Shown one piece after another: positions 29,837 to 40,377 of a stretch of DNA of 64,000 nt. Position 1 is the first letter of the stretch, and the number at the start of each line of letters is the position of its first letter. Below the pieces are notes generated by a model. The model saw nothing but the letters and a program-made list of their open reading frames with translations, searched no databases and had not been told where the DNA came from. Position numbers and translations under genes: made by a program. The stretch is from Aquilaria yunnanensis (taxonomy: Eukaryota > Streptophyta > Magnoliopsida > Malvales > Thymelaeaceae): positions 76,040,041 through 76,104,040 of the forward strand of contig CM077598.1 of the NCBI GenBank assembly GCA_039654915.1. Direction: 5' to 3'.

Positions 29837-32800
29837 TTAGGCACAGAATTTTTTCAAGGCCTCTGAGTGCCAAGTGTTTTTTAATTCTATGCCTTCGGCA
29901 TCACCGAGCTTATAAACTCCTTTTCGTACTTCAGCAAGTACCAGGTACGGTCCTTCCCAATTTGCGCGAAGTACCCCATGGGACGGCTTTCGGGGTGCAA
30001 ATTCAGCCTTTCGGAGAACGAGATCTCCCTTCTTTATTCCTTTTGGCCTGGCGGGTAGGTTTATGGCTGCTGCCACTCTTTGCTGGAAAGCTTTTCTTCT
30101 CAGCTCAGCTACTTCTCTGTGTTCACTGACGAGGTCGAGCTTGGTTCTCAGGCCGAGGTCATTTCCTTTTTCATCGAACACTTGGACTCGTATTGACGGT
30201 TGTACTACCTCGACAGGGATGATGGCGTCTGTACCGAAGACGAGTGAAAAAGGTGTTTCCCCTGTGGCTCTTCGGGGTGTTGTTCGGTAGCTCCATAACA
30301 CGCTTTGGAGTTCTCCTGGCCATTTCCCTTTTGTTTCTCCCAATCTCTTTTTCAGACCATCTTTTATGGTCCTGTTAGATACTTCCACCTGCCCATTACT
30401 TTGGGGGTGAGCTACTGGGGCGAAGTGCATTTTTTTCCCGAGGTCGCTAATGAACTCTTGGAATCCTTTGTCTGTGAACTGGGATCCGTTGTCCACTACG
30501 AGTACCCTCGGTATGCCGAATCTGCATACGATGTTTTTCCATACGAACTTCTGCACTTCTTTTGCCGAGATAGTTGTCAGAGGTTCTGCCTCGACCCACT
30601 TAGAGAAATAGTCAACTGCTACTACGCAGAACTTTACGCCTCCAGGCGCCGTTGGGAGTGGCCCAATGAGATCTATGCCCCAAACTGCGAAGGGCCAAGG
30701 ATAGTCTGCCGAAGTCACGAACTCTGAGGGTGTTCTTTGGATGTTCGCATGTCTCTGGCAACTACCACATTTCTGGACGAACTGCTTGGCGTCCTTTCTC
30801 AGGGTAGGCCAGAAGTATCCTTGGCGAAGTATCACTGCTGCTAGGGCGTCGGTTCCGATGTGCGAACCACAGGCACCTTCGTGAACTTCTTCGAGGATCA
30901 TTTTAGTATCCTCTTCACTAACACACCTCTGTAGTGGATTTGCATATCCTTGCCGATATAGTTCTTCTCCAATTAAGAAGAAACGTCCGGAGCGCCTTCG
31001 CACTTTTGCGGCTTCGCTGGGGTCTTCGGGGAGTGTGTTGGTTGCGAGATACGTTTTGATTGGTTCTTTCCATCCTTTCCCCGAGGTCTCTATGCTTAAC
31101 ACCGCGATGCTGGGGTGGGTTAGCACTTCGGTGCAAGTTCTGGACTTCGCCAAACAGTCTGCCTCAGCATTTTCTCGTCGGGGTACGTTCTCGATTTTCA
31201 CGACGTCGAACTCCCGAATAAGCTTTGTTACCAACTCATGCTATTTTGCCAAGGTCGGTTCTTTCACGCCATAGTCCCCTGCCATTTGCCGGACCACCAG
31301 CTGGGAATCACTATGGGCTTTCAAGTTTCTCACGCCAATTTTTCTGGCCAGGCGTAATCCTGCTATGAGGGCCTTACACTCGGCCATATTGTTGGTGGCG
31401 TTGAAACTGAACTTGATGGCCTTCATTACTTCTCGGCCTTCGGGGCCTCTGATAATCACTCTAGCTCCCTGGTGTTCAGATCCTGAGGCCCCGTCAACAT
31501 ATAACGTCCATTCTGGCTCATCTTCGCCCGAAAACGAATGTCCCTCCTCGGTGTTTGGTACTTCGACGATGAAGTCTGCCAAAGCTTGAGCTTTTATAGC
31601 TTTCCGAGGTTCATACGTGATGTCGTGTTCGCCAAGCTCTATACACCACTTGGAAAGCCTTCCCGAGTGATCAACTTTCCTCATAACATCCCGTAGAGGC
31701 AGGGTACTTCGGACGATAATGGGGTGAGCCTGAAAGTATGGCCGCAGCCTTCTCCCTGCAAGCACTAAGGCATATATAGCTTTTTGAACCAAAGGGTACT
31801 TGACTTCGGCGCCATGCAGGGACTTGCTAACATAGTAGACCGGCCATTGCTTTGGCCCTTCTTCTTTCACGAGGACCGAGCTCACAGCTTTTTTCGTGAC
31901 GGCGAGGTATAATATGAGGGGCTCTCCCTCCCGAGGTTGCCGCAGGGTCGGCAGGCTGGCCAAGTAGACTTTGAGTTCTTCCCAGGCTTTTTGGCAATCT
32001 TCATCCCAAGGATGACCATTCCTACCCAGGTCGCCTTCCATCTTTGCTGCCTTTGTGAGCACTTTGAAGAAGGGTCGACACCTATCTCCATACCTGGAAA
32101 TAAACCTGCTCAGAGAGGTTATTCTTCCGGTGAGTCTTTGCACATCTTTGACTGTGGCAGGAGTTTGGAATTCAAGCAGAGCCTTAATCTTCTCGGGGTT
32201 AGCATCGATGCCTCTTTCGGATACCATGTACCCAAGGAACTTTCCCGAGGTCACCCCGAAGATGCATTTCTCAGGATTAAGGCGGATCCCAAAGGCTCTG
32301 AGTTTTTGGAAGGTTTCCTCTAAATCTGCAACGTGGTAGCCAGGCAGTTTGCTTTTGACTATCATATCATCAACATACACCTCCATGTTCCTCCCCATTT
32401 GGTCTTTGAAGACTTTGTTCATCAGCCTCTGGTAGGTGGCTCCTGCATTTTTGAGTTCGAAGGGCATCCTGATATAGCAATATGTTCCTCCCTCAGTGAT
32501 GAAGGCGGTCTTCTCTTCATCTTCGGGGATCATCCTTATCTGGTGATACCCACTGAAAGCGTCCAGGAAACTTAGGAGCCCGTACTCGGCAGTTGAGTCT
32601 ACCAGTTGGTCTATTGGCGGAAGAGGATATGAATCTTTCGGGCAAGCATCATTCAAATTTCTGAAGTCGATGCACATCCGGAGCTTACTACTTCCTTCTT
32701 TTGTGGCAATTACCACGTTGCTTAGCCATTCGGGGTAGTTTACCTCCCGGATAACGCTAGCGTCTATCAGACGCTGGACTTCGATCTTGACGAAGTCACT

Positions 32801-33619
32801 TTTGTGAGTTGAGATGCTCCGTTTCTTTTGCCGGACAGGTTTTACTTCCGGACTCGCTTTGAGGCTATGCTGGATTACGCGAGGGTTTACCCCTAGCATG
32901 TCCTTCGGCGAGTAGGCGAACAGATCTTTATTTGTACGCAGAAAAGATACAAGTTTTTCCTTGTCTCCTTCGGCCATGCTTTTCCCTATTCGGGTACTAT
33001 GGCCTGGGACAAGCTCTACTTTTTTTGTTTCCGCTTTTGTGGGATCTTCTGCCTCGCCCCTTTCCAGCTCTTTTGCTTCTACAGCATGTGGTAGGTTGCT
33101 TGCTGGAGCCTTTCATGCTCTGACGAACACCTTTCTCACCTCACTTTGATCAATGAAGATCTTTGCGTCTCCGTCTTTGGTGGCAAAGGTAACGGTCAAG
33201 TACTTTACATCAGGGCGAATGTGCAAATTTCCCTGTGTCTGTCTGCCGAGGATGGTGTTGTATGACGAAGGAACGTCCATGACTATGAATCTTGCCATGG
33301 TAGAGGCGAACAACTCAGCAGTTCCTTTCTCCGAAGTTCCTTTCATCATCAAGGGGAGGTCGATCCACCCGAGGACAGGTAGCTCAGATGGTCCTACGCC
33401 GAACGTGGGTGAAGTAACAGCCTTGAGGTCGCTCCTGGATACGCCGAAGCTTGGCAGCAAATGTGAAAACAAGACATTTGCGTTTGACCCATTGTCCAGC
33501 AGTACCCTCTTGACGTCCCAGTTTCCTATCGTCGCCATTATCAGCAATGGATCATCATGGGGAAATACGATGGTGGAGCCATCCTCGCGGGCCAATTTTT
33601 TCATTGGGCTCTGATATTC
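29837..33619 (-). pseudogene. pol: Element E pol, broken by two nonsense codons
   Basis: From 33604 the frame runs through protease (LLDNGSNANVLF; note D-to-N changes next to the active site), stops at 33113 (CGA to TGA, FVRARKAP in B), then runs 32977-31241 through RT (YVDD intact), first RNase H and second RNase H, stops at 31241 (TAC to TAG), and finishes 31234-29837 with integrase. The integrase zinc-binding residues and catalytic Asp, Asp and Glu are all visible. All pieces are in one frame with gag once the S LTR is removed. The protease is separated from its N-terminus by the S solo LTR at 33620. Confidence 0.94.
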
Positions 33620-34486
33620 TGATAGCCAAAGGCTATCGCCTCAATCTGGCCGAATACCCTGCCACAACAATGGCCAGAAGAACTGGCGCTTCCCGGGAAT
33701 AGGTGGAATCATGCACCTCGGGAGATAGCCTGAGAGCTCCGAGCCTCGGCACGCCAGTAAAACTTGAGGACTCCATTCGCCCCCCAAGGTTGTGAACAGC
33801 GCGCCTTCGGAAAAGTGGCACCAGACATTGCTGCCCGAATATGATATCCCCGAAGGCGGAACCCCCTGGAACTGGGAACCCCCGAACTGAGGGTAGGCTT
33901 CCCGAAGAGGCTCTGTCCGAACTAGAGGATGACCTCGCCCAGGGACCTCGGGAGTACGGCAGGTGCATTTAAGGAAGCATTTAAGGAAGCCTCTGACACG
34001 TCCCACCACAGACGTAAAAAGTCGCCCTGACGTGCAGACGCCATCAGAATCATATCATGGCCCGTCTCAGCACAAGGCTCGAGGCCATCTAGTTACCAAC
34101 TATCTGTCCCCTACGCCCAGACGTTCAGGAGCATCCGACCGCACACGTGTCATGATCTGAACGGGCTAGGTATTCCTATATATACATGAAATAAATACTT
34201 GACAGGAGGTTGGCAGGCCGGATATACAGCTCCCACACCCTGAGAAAATACCAGGCGAGACTTTTCTGCCTTTCTCTTTGAGCTAGTGACTTTCTCCTTC
34301 TTCCGGCCACCACTGACTTGGGCGTCGGAGGCTCCCCCCCCGGAAAAACACTCCGGGGGCCTCCTAACCCTGTTTACCAGCTTTTCAGGTACTCTCCTTG
34401 GGGCGATCCACCTTCCAGGCGTCCTTCCTCCTAGAAGTCTCCTCAACAGTCATCATGACTCACAACGATGAGGCCTTAGGCCATCA
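33620..34486 (+). mobile_element. Solo LTR of a second Tat family, S (867 bp)
   Basis: It begins TGATAGCC, ends GGCCATCA, and is flanked by TATTC on both sides (33615-33619 and 34487-34491). CACGTG is at 34144-34149 and TATATATA at 34177-34184, again 33 bp apart; the R motif and an 8-bp GC stem (34337-34344 with 34352-34359) follow. An ATG near its end opens a short frame (THNDEALGHH) like the gag start of the other families. It interrupts the protease of E. Confidence 0.93.
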
Positions 34487-36237
34487 TATTCCATCACCGC
34501 TATCTCTCTGGCCCTTCTTTTTCTTTCCGAGGATGGAAGTCCGGTTGTGATCATCTGTATTACTCTTGCCAAAGGTGGAGGACACCTTCTCGGACTTCGG
34601 TTCCTTCGCCTGTCTGAATCATAATCCTCATCATCGGGCTTTCCTTCTTCCTCTTTTTTCCCTTTCGGGGAAGGCATTCTCAAATAACGCCGAAGCTGGC
34701 CCTGCTTTATCAGTGATTCAATGTACTTTTTCAACTGAAAGCAGTCTTCGGTGTCATGACCGTGATCACGGTGTAACTGACAGAACTTCTTCATGTTCCT
34801 TCTGTTGTCAGCAGTCATGCCCCTCGGTCGTTGGATTTGAGCCCCCTATTTTTCCAACGCCATGAGGACGTTAGCCCTCGTGGTGCTCATCGGTGTAAAG
34901 TTTTGGGGCTTCCTTCCTCCTGCTCGTATTCTCCGAGGTCGGCCTAATTGTTCCATTGGACACCGGGCTTGCTGGTTGGATCCTTCGCCATGAGCGTGAA
35001 TATGGTCAGCCTTCGGTCCAGTCATTCTCAGCTCTTCGGCTGTCATATGTTGTTCAGCCCTTCGGTAGAATTATCCCAGCGTGTCCGGGGGATCTTTGGA
35101 GAATTCATAAAACAAGTGCAAATCCCTCTGTAGGCCCCTCATCATGGCAAGGATGCGGATTTCGGGATGAAAGTCCGGAACACTGAGGGCCTCTCTGTTG
35201 AACCTCTCGACATAGTCACAGATGGTCTCCCCGTTTCTTTGTGCTATGTCAAACATCTGGACGGGCATCTTCGCCGTCGGCTTGCTCCCAATGAACTGTT
35301 GGGTGAACGCTGTGGACAGCTCCTAGAACCCCCTGATGTTTCCGGGAGGCAGGGAATTGTACCAGGCAGTTGCTGGTCCTGCGAGGGTGACTTCAAAGCA
35401 CTTGCAGAGCGTAGCATCATCAGCCCCATGTAGCACCATGCTGCGTTTGTACTTTGTCAGGTGGGCCTGGGGATCAGTCCGACCCTCATAGGTCTCTAGC
35501 CGAGGTAGCCTGAAGTCACTTGGCATGGCCGCCTCGACCACTGTTCGGGCAAAAGGAGTTTCATCTCCTGAGACGGTTTCAGTTAGCCTGGCCCAAACAG
35601 GCTTGCGTGCCACCTGCTGTTCCACTTTCTCTAGTCTTGCCAAGACTTTCTCCAGGAGGAGCGTAGCACTCGGCTCCTCATCCTGGTGCTTGGAGGTTCT
35701 TCGGTAAGAGGACTGTTGCCGTCTCTTCGGGGAGCGACTTCGGTACCGAGGTGAGGGGGACCTTACCTCTAGCGACAAACTTCTTCTGGACGGGACTTCG
35801 GGTCGTTCAGACCTCGCTCTTTCCGCCAGCCGTGCTCCGAGGGGCAAGTTATCTGTCGAGGACTCTTCCCGTGGCTCCCCACTTCCCGAGCTATGATGGT
35901 TTGCCCTTGCGCTTTTCTCCCGAGGTCGTGCTGGCGAAGTGGGTTTTTGCGCTTGGGCTGGTGGCGGCCACCTTCGGTCTATCTGTTGTGTCATTTCAGC
36001 CACAACAGACCTCTGAAAGTCTCGTAAAAAACCCATGGTGATGACAAGAGGGCGTTCCTCTTCAGGCAAGGAAGTCTCTGGGGGACTTTGTTCGGTAGCT
36101 GGTTGGGTCTCAGGCACGGACGGGGACTTCGGGAGTCCTTTGTCCTTTGAACGCCGAGTTTCGACAACAGCTACCTGGGAGTAGTTTCCCACAGACGGCG
36201 CCAAATGATGCCCCAAGGCATCTTCGTTTGCTGTCAT
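34487..36237 (-). pseudogene. gag: Element E gag (broken by nonsense codons)
   Basis: It starts in the LTR at 36237 and reads through the primer-binding site. Open to 35323 (304 codons), then TAG (CAG in B), TAA at about 35071 (GAA in B) and TAG at about 34846 (CAG in B, shared with A). The Gag domain and the CQLHRDHGHDTEDC nucleocapsid motif are otherwise intact, and no frameshift is present. The C-terminus runs to the S LTR at 34486. Confidence 0.93.
36186..36203 (-). other. Primer-binding site of element E
   Basis: TGGCGCCGTCTGTGGGAA on the minus strand, two bases inside the LTR. Confidence 0.88.
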
Positions 36238-37176
36238 GTTGACAGGTGGAGAGACTTCCTGAGGAGGCGGGCGCCTGGAGCTCTGGTTTCCCAGCTGAGT
36301 GTGCCTGAAAAGCTCAAAGAAGAGGTTAGGAGGTCCCCGGTTTGATTTTCCGGGGAGGACCCTCCGACGCCCAAGTCAGTTTTCTGAGTGAAAGTGGAGG
36401 AAGAACACTAAGGGATCAAGTGTCTTGCCTGTTTTGTGTTTTCTCAGAGGGAGGAAAATGCCCATCCTTTGCCCAGTCCCATTTCCTAGTATTTATAGGA
36501 GTAGCTGGTCCGTTCAGATCATGACACGTGTTCGGTCGGATTTGATCTGTACTTTTGGACCTAGGGGACAGGTAGCCGTTTGCAGCCTCCTTTAGCCCCA
36601 GACCCGGACAGGTTGTGTCAGGACTGGGGCGGCTACGGCGTGTCAGTTCGCCGTTCTGATGTGACGTGTAGGGCTTGTGGGCGGCATGTCAGAGGCTCCT
36701 TAAATGCTCATACCGTACTCCCAAGGTCCCCTGGGCGAGGTCGCCCTTCGGTGCGTGCACCCTCTTCGGATTCTATCCGTCCTTCGGTGCGAGCACCTCC
36801 TTCGGGATCTATCCCATAGTTCTGGGAGTTCCCTTGATGAACACCTTCTTCGGGACTCACACCCATAGTTCGGGGATTCCCTTGTTCAGGTGTTTCTTGT
36901 TCGGGGAAGACCTCTTCGGGGCCTTTGCCTTCGGGGGGATTCTCCCTTGCTTCAGAGAGATGGCTCTCTTACCCGAAAACGGTCAGTTTGGCCCCTCGAT
37001 GGAGACGGTGTTGTCCTCGGAATTCCTGACGAGCTAACCAAAGTCTCGAGCTCATAGTGTTTGACTTCGCACCTTCCGAGGTCAATGAAAAGATCCTCTC
37101 TTGGGTGACGTCAGACTCCTCGGCCAATATTCTGGCAGGGAGTTACTACCGAGGAGGCAATAGCCTTTGGCTATCG
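36206..37176 (-). mobile_element. 5' LTR of element E (971 bp)
   Basis: Same structure as 23770-24740. Its outermost base is G on the plus strand (CTATCG) where all other copies have A (CTATCA), so the canonical TG terminus is mutated to CG on the minus strand. Confidence 0.95.
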
Positions 37177-37181
37177 CAGGC

Positions 37182-37866
37182 CTAATGGGTTTCAAAGCCC
37201 TAATCCAATTAGGCTTTAATTTCGGGCTTAATAATGGCTCAACTATTGGGCTCATTATTAATATGAAATTATTGTGAAACCAAAACCCAAATTATTAGCC
37301 CATGCACTCTAATGATCCAAATAGCTCTATGTGTGCGACCCAATAGGCTCTTACCACGTTGGCAATGATTATAAATCACATTTATGATCGTAAGCAATGA
37401 ACGGTGTCTAGCAACACATCATTGCTACCCAAGTGACAAGATTGTTGATGATTTGACTAAACCTTTATGATCATCACCGATATATGCCATTGTCCCTTTG
37501 TCCAAGATATCAAGACTAAGCACGAGACATGGAATGTGTCACCTCGTATAGCCCAATCTTTGGTTTCTTGATTACCGAGTAGACCAACTTAAACTGATGA
37601 CATTGATATCGTATATCAACTCATCCGAGCATAGCCATGCATTTTTCTAAGTCTTACTCTATCAGGGGGCCCGAAGATATCACTCCCGTTACATAGGAGG
37701 GACAAATCCCATCTTGATCGTACAAATCCCTCCGCATGATATGTGACATACCCAATGACCTCCTTCAAGTTCAGTCAGTTACAAGCAACAAAGGAAAGTG
37801 TCAAAGTATGTGACTCACATGTAGGGAACCTTGATGATCTTAGGTCGAAGGACTACATATACCATG
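37182..37866 (-). mobile_element. X LTR copy 1, middle segment
   Basis: It continues X LTR sequence after the E insertion (CCTAATGGGTTTCAAAGCCC) and stops at ACATATACCATG, where element F inserted. No gene is present. Confidence 0.93.
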
Positions 37867-38690
37867 TGATAGCCGAAGGGCTATCGCCTTTCTCAGTACG
37901 TACTTCCTGAGGAAAACATGGTCGGGAAACCTGGCATCATCCGAAAGAGGCGCTATCACTGACCTTGGAACGAGCAAAGTCAGATACCATGAAGGCCGGA
38001 CTTCGGCTGAATACACTAGGCGTTTCAAAGGTATCGTCGGCTCCCTCGGGGGCCTAAGCGGATCGCCTTCGGGGATGAAGAACCAGCTATTGCAAGCAGG
38101 AGAGAGCTTCCTCGAAGGCAGAACCCTCGAACCAGGGGACTCCCCGAACTACAAAGCATAACTGCCGAAGAAGGTCATCCGCACCAAAGAACGACCTCAG
38201 CCGGAGGACCTCGGGAGTACGGCATGAGCATTTAAGGATCCTCTGACATGTCCCCCACAGGCGCTACACGCCACCCAAACGGTGGTCTGACATGTCGACG
38301 CCGTCCAGGTCTTGTCACGACCTGTCTCATCTCAAGGCTCAAGGAGCCTGCAAACTGCTACTTGTCCTCTACGCCCGAAAACACAGAGAACATCCGACCG
38401 AACACGTGTCATAATCTGAACAGGCTGCGAACTCCTATAAATACCAAGAAACAAGCCCTGGCAAAGGACCCCGGGATCCGACCCTCTCCCCCTGAGAAAA
38501 TACAGATAGGGAAGGCCACTAAACCTCTTAGGCTCCTCCCCGGAAGAAGATCCCAGGGACCTCCTAACCCTTTTTTTTACGAGTTTTACAGGCGCATTCC
38601 CCTGGGAAATCTAGGCTCCAGACCTTCTCCTTCGGAGGAAGTCCCTCCTGAAGTCACGATGTCTTCCAACGAAGTTGCCTCTAGGCATCA
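37867..38690 (+). mobile_element. 5' LTR of element F (824 bp, internal deletion)
   Basis: It starts TGATAGCCGAAGGGCTATC and ends GGCATCA. CACGTG is at 38403-38408 and TATAAATA at 38436-38443. Near 38530 it lacks 48 bp present in the 3' LTR, including the conserved R motif ACTGACTTGGGCGTCG; short GCTCC repeats border the missing segment. Confidence 0.93.
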
Positions 38691-40377
38691 TTTGGAGCCG
38701 TCTGTGAGCATTTACCCTCAGGTCGCCGTTGTTGAAACTCGGCGTTCGAAGGACAAGGGACTTCCGAGGTCCCCGTCCACGCCTGAAGTTCAACCGGCTA
38801 CTGAGCAAACCCATCCACGGACTTCCACGCCTGAGGAAGAGCGCCCTCTGGTCATAACCATGAGCTTTTTACTCGACTTTCAACGTTCTGTTGTGGCTGA
38901 AATGACACAGCAGATAGACCAAAGGTGGCCACAACAAACTCAGGCCCAAAGGCCTCCCTCGCCTGCACACCCTCGGGAAGGAAGCCCCAAACCAATCCAT
39001 CGTAGTCCGGGAGACGGAGACCCACGTGAGGAGTCTTCAAAAGAAAACATGCCCCTCGGGGCACGGCTTACAGGACGAGCTGGGTCCAAGCGACCCAAGA
39101 TCCCACACCGAAGGAGCTCGTCACCCGAGGTGAAGTCCCCATCCATTTAGCGCCAAAGTCACTCCCCGAAGAGGCGCCAGCAATCTCCCTTCCCAGAAGA
39201 AGAACCTAGTGCCACGATCTTTATGGAGAAAATATTAGCGAGGTTGGACAGAGTGGAAAAACAAGTAGCTCGCAAGCCGATATAGGCCAGGCTGTCTGAG
39301 ACCTTCTGTGGGGATGAGTCCCCGTTTACCCGAATTATAGTAGAGGCAGCCATGCCAAGTGACTTCCGGGTACCTCGGCTGAAAACTTATGATGGCCGGA
39401 CTGATCCACAGGCTCATCTGACCAAGTATAGATGCAGCATGATGATGCATGGTGCAGATGACGCTACCTTGTGCAAATGTTTTGAGGTCACGCTCACAGG
39501 ACCAGCAACTGCGTGGTACAATTCATTGGCTCCAGGAACCGTCAGGGAGTTCCAGGAGTTATCTACAGCCTTCACGCAGCAATTCATTGGAAGTCGGCCA
39601 ACGGGGAAGATGCCTGTCCAGATGTTCGACATAGCGCTAAGAAACGGAGAAACCATCCGCGACTATGTCAAAAGGTTTAACAGAGAAGCCTTGAGTGTCC
39701 CAGACTTTCGGCCCGAAATACGCATGCTCGCCATGACATGGGGCCTTCGGAGGGACTCACAGCTCTTTTACGAATTTTCCAAAGAACCTCCGGACACGCT
39801 TGGCGAGTTTTACCGAAGGGCCGAGTAGCAGATGACAGCCGAAGAGTTGAGGATGGTTGGACAAAAGTCCGAGCACGCCCGTGCCGAAGGGTCGAGCCAC
39901 CAAATACGGTGTTTGGCGGACCAAGCAGGCCGACCTAGGAGAGTGCGGGGAAGGAAACTCCCAAACTTTACACCCTTGAACACCACGTGGACTAACATCC
40001 TCATGACAATGGAAGGGCAGGGAACCCAGATCCAGCGGCCAAGGGCCATGACCGCTGATAATAAGAAAAATATGAAGAAGTTCTGCCAGTTTCACCGCGA
40101 CCACGGGCATGACACCGAAGACTGCTTCCAGTTGAAGAAGTACATAGAGTCGCTAATAAAACTAGGCCAACTTCGACGCTATCTGCGAATGCCTTCCCAG
40201 AAAGGGAGGAAAGAGGAGGAAGGAAAGGCAGATGATGAAGATTACGACACCGACAGACGAACGAACCGAAGTCCGAAGAGGCGCCCTTCGCCTCCGGCCG
40301 GGATAATACAAACAATCACAACGAGACTCCCATCCTTGGAAAAGAAGAGGAAGGCCAGAGAAATATGAGTCATGGAA
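38659..40377 (+). pseudogene. gag: Element F gag (broken)
   Basis: Met at 38659 lies in the LTR; the frame crosses the primer-binding site (LEPSVSIYPQ) and continues in one frame through the Gag domain (YDGRTDPQAHLTKYR) and nucleocapsid motif (CQFHRDHGHDTEDC). It is interrupted by TAG at 39148, TAG near 39283 (Trp in the others), TAG at 39826-39831 (CAG in the others) and TGA near 40366. No frameshift is seen before 40377. Confidence 0.92.
38693..38710 (+). other. Primer-binding site of element F
   Basis: TGGAGCCGTCTGTGAGCA, a degraded form of the site in A, B and E, two bases after the LTR. Confidence 0.75.

Larger units (their letters stand above)
23770..37176 (-). mobile_element. Tat-lineage LTR retrotransposon E, complete, inserted in X LTR, with two solo LTRs inside
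   Basis: The 971-bp LTRs are at 23770-24740 and 36206-37176, flanked by CAGGC at 23765-23769 and 37177-37181. Removing the inserted X LTR and S LTR with their duplications leaves about 11.1 kb, close to B. The LTRs differ at roughly 25 positions by eye, about 2.6%, so E appears older than B. Gag-pol has no frameshift at all, only nonsense codons; the antisense gene has one inserted base in exon 2. Confidence 0.96.
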
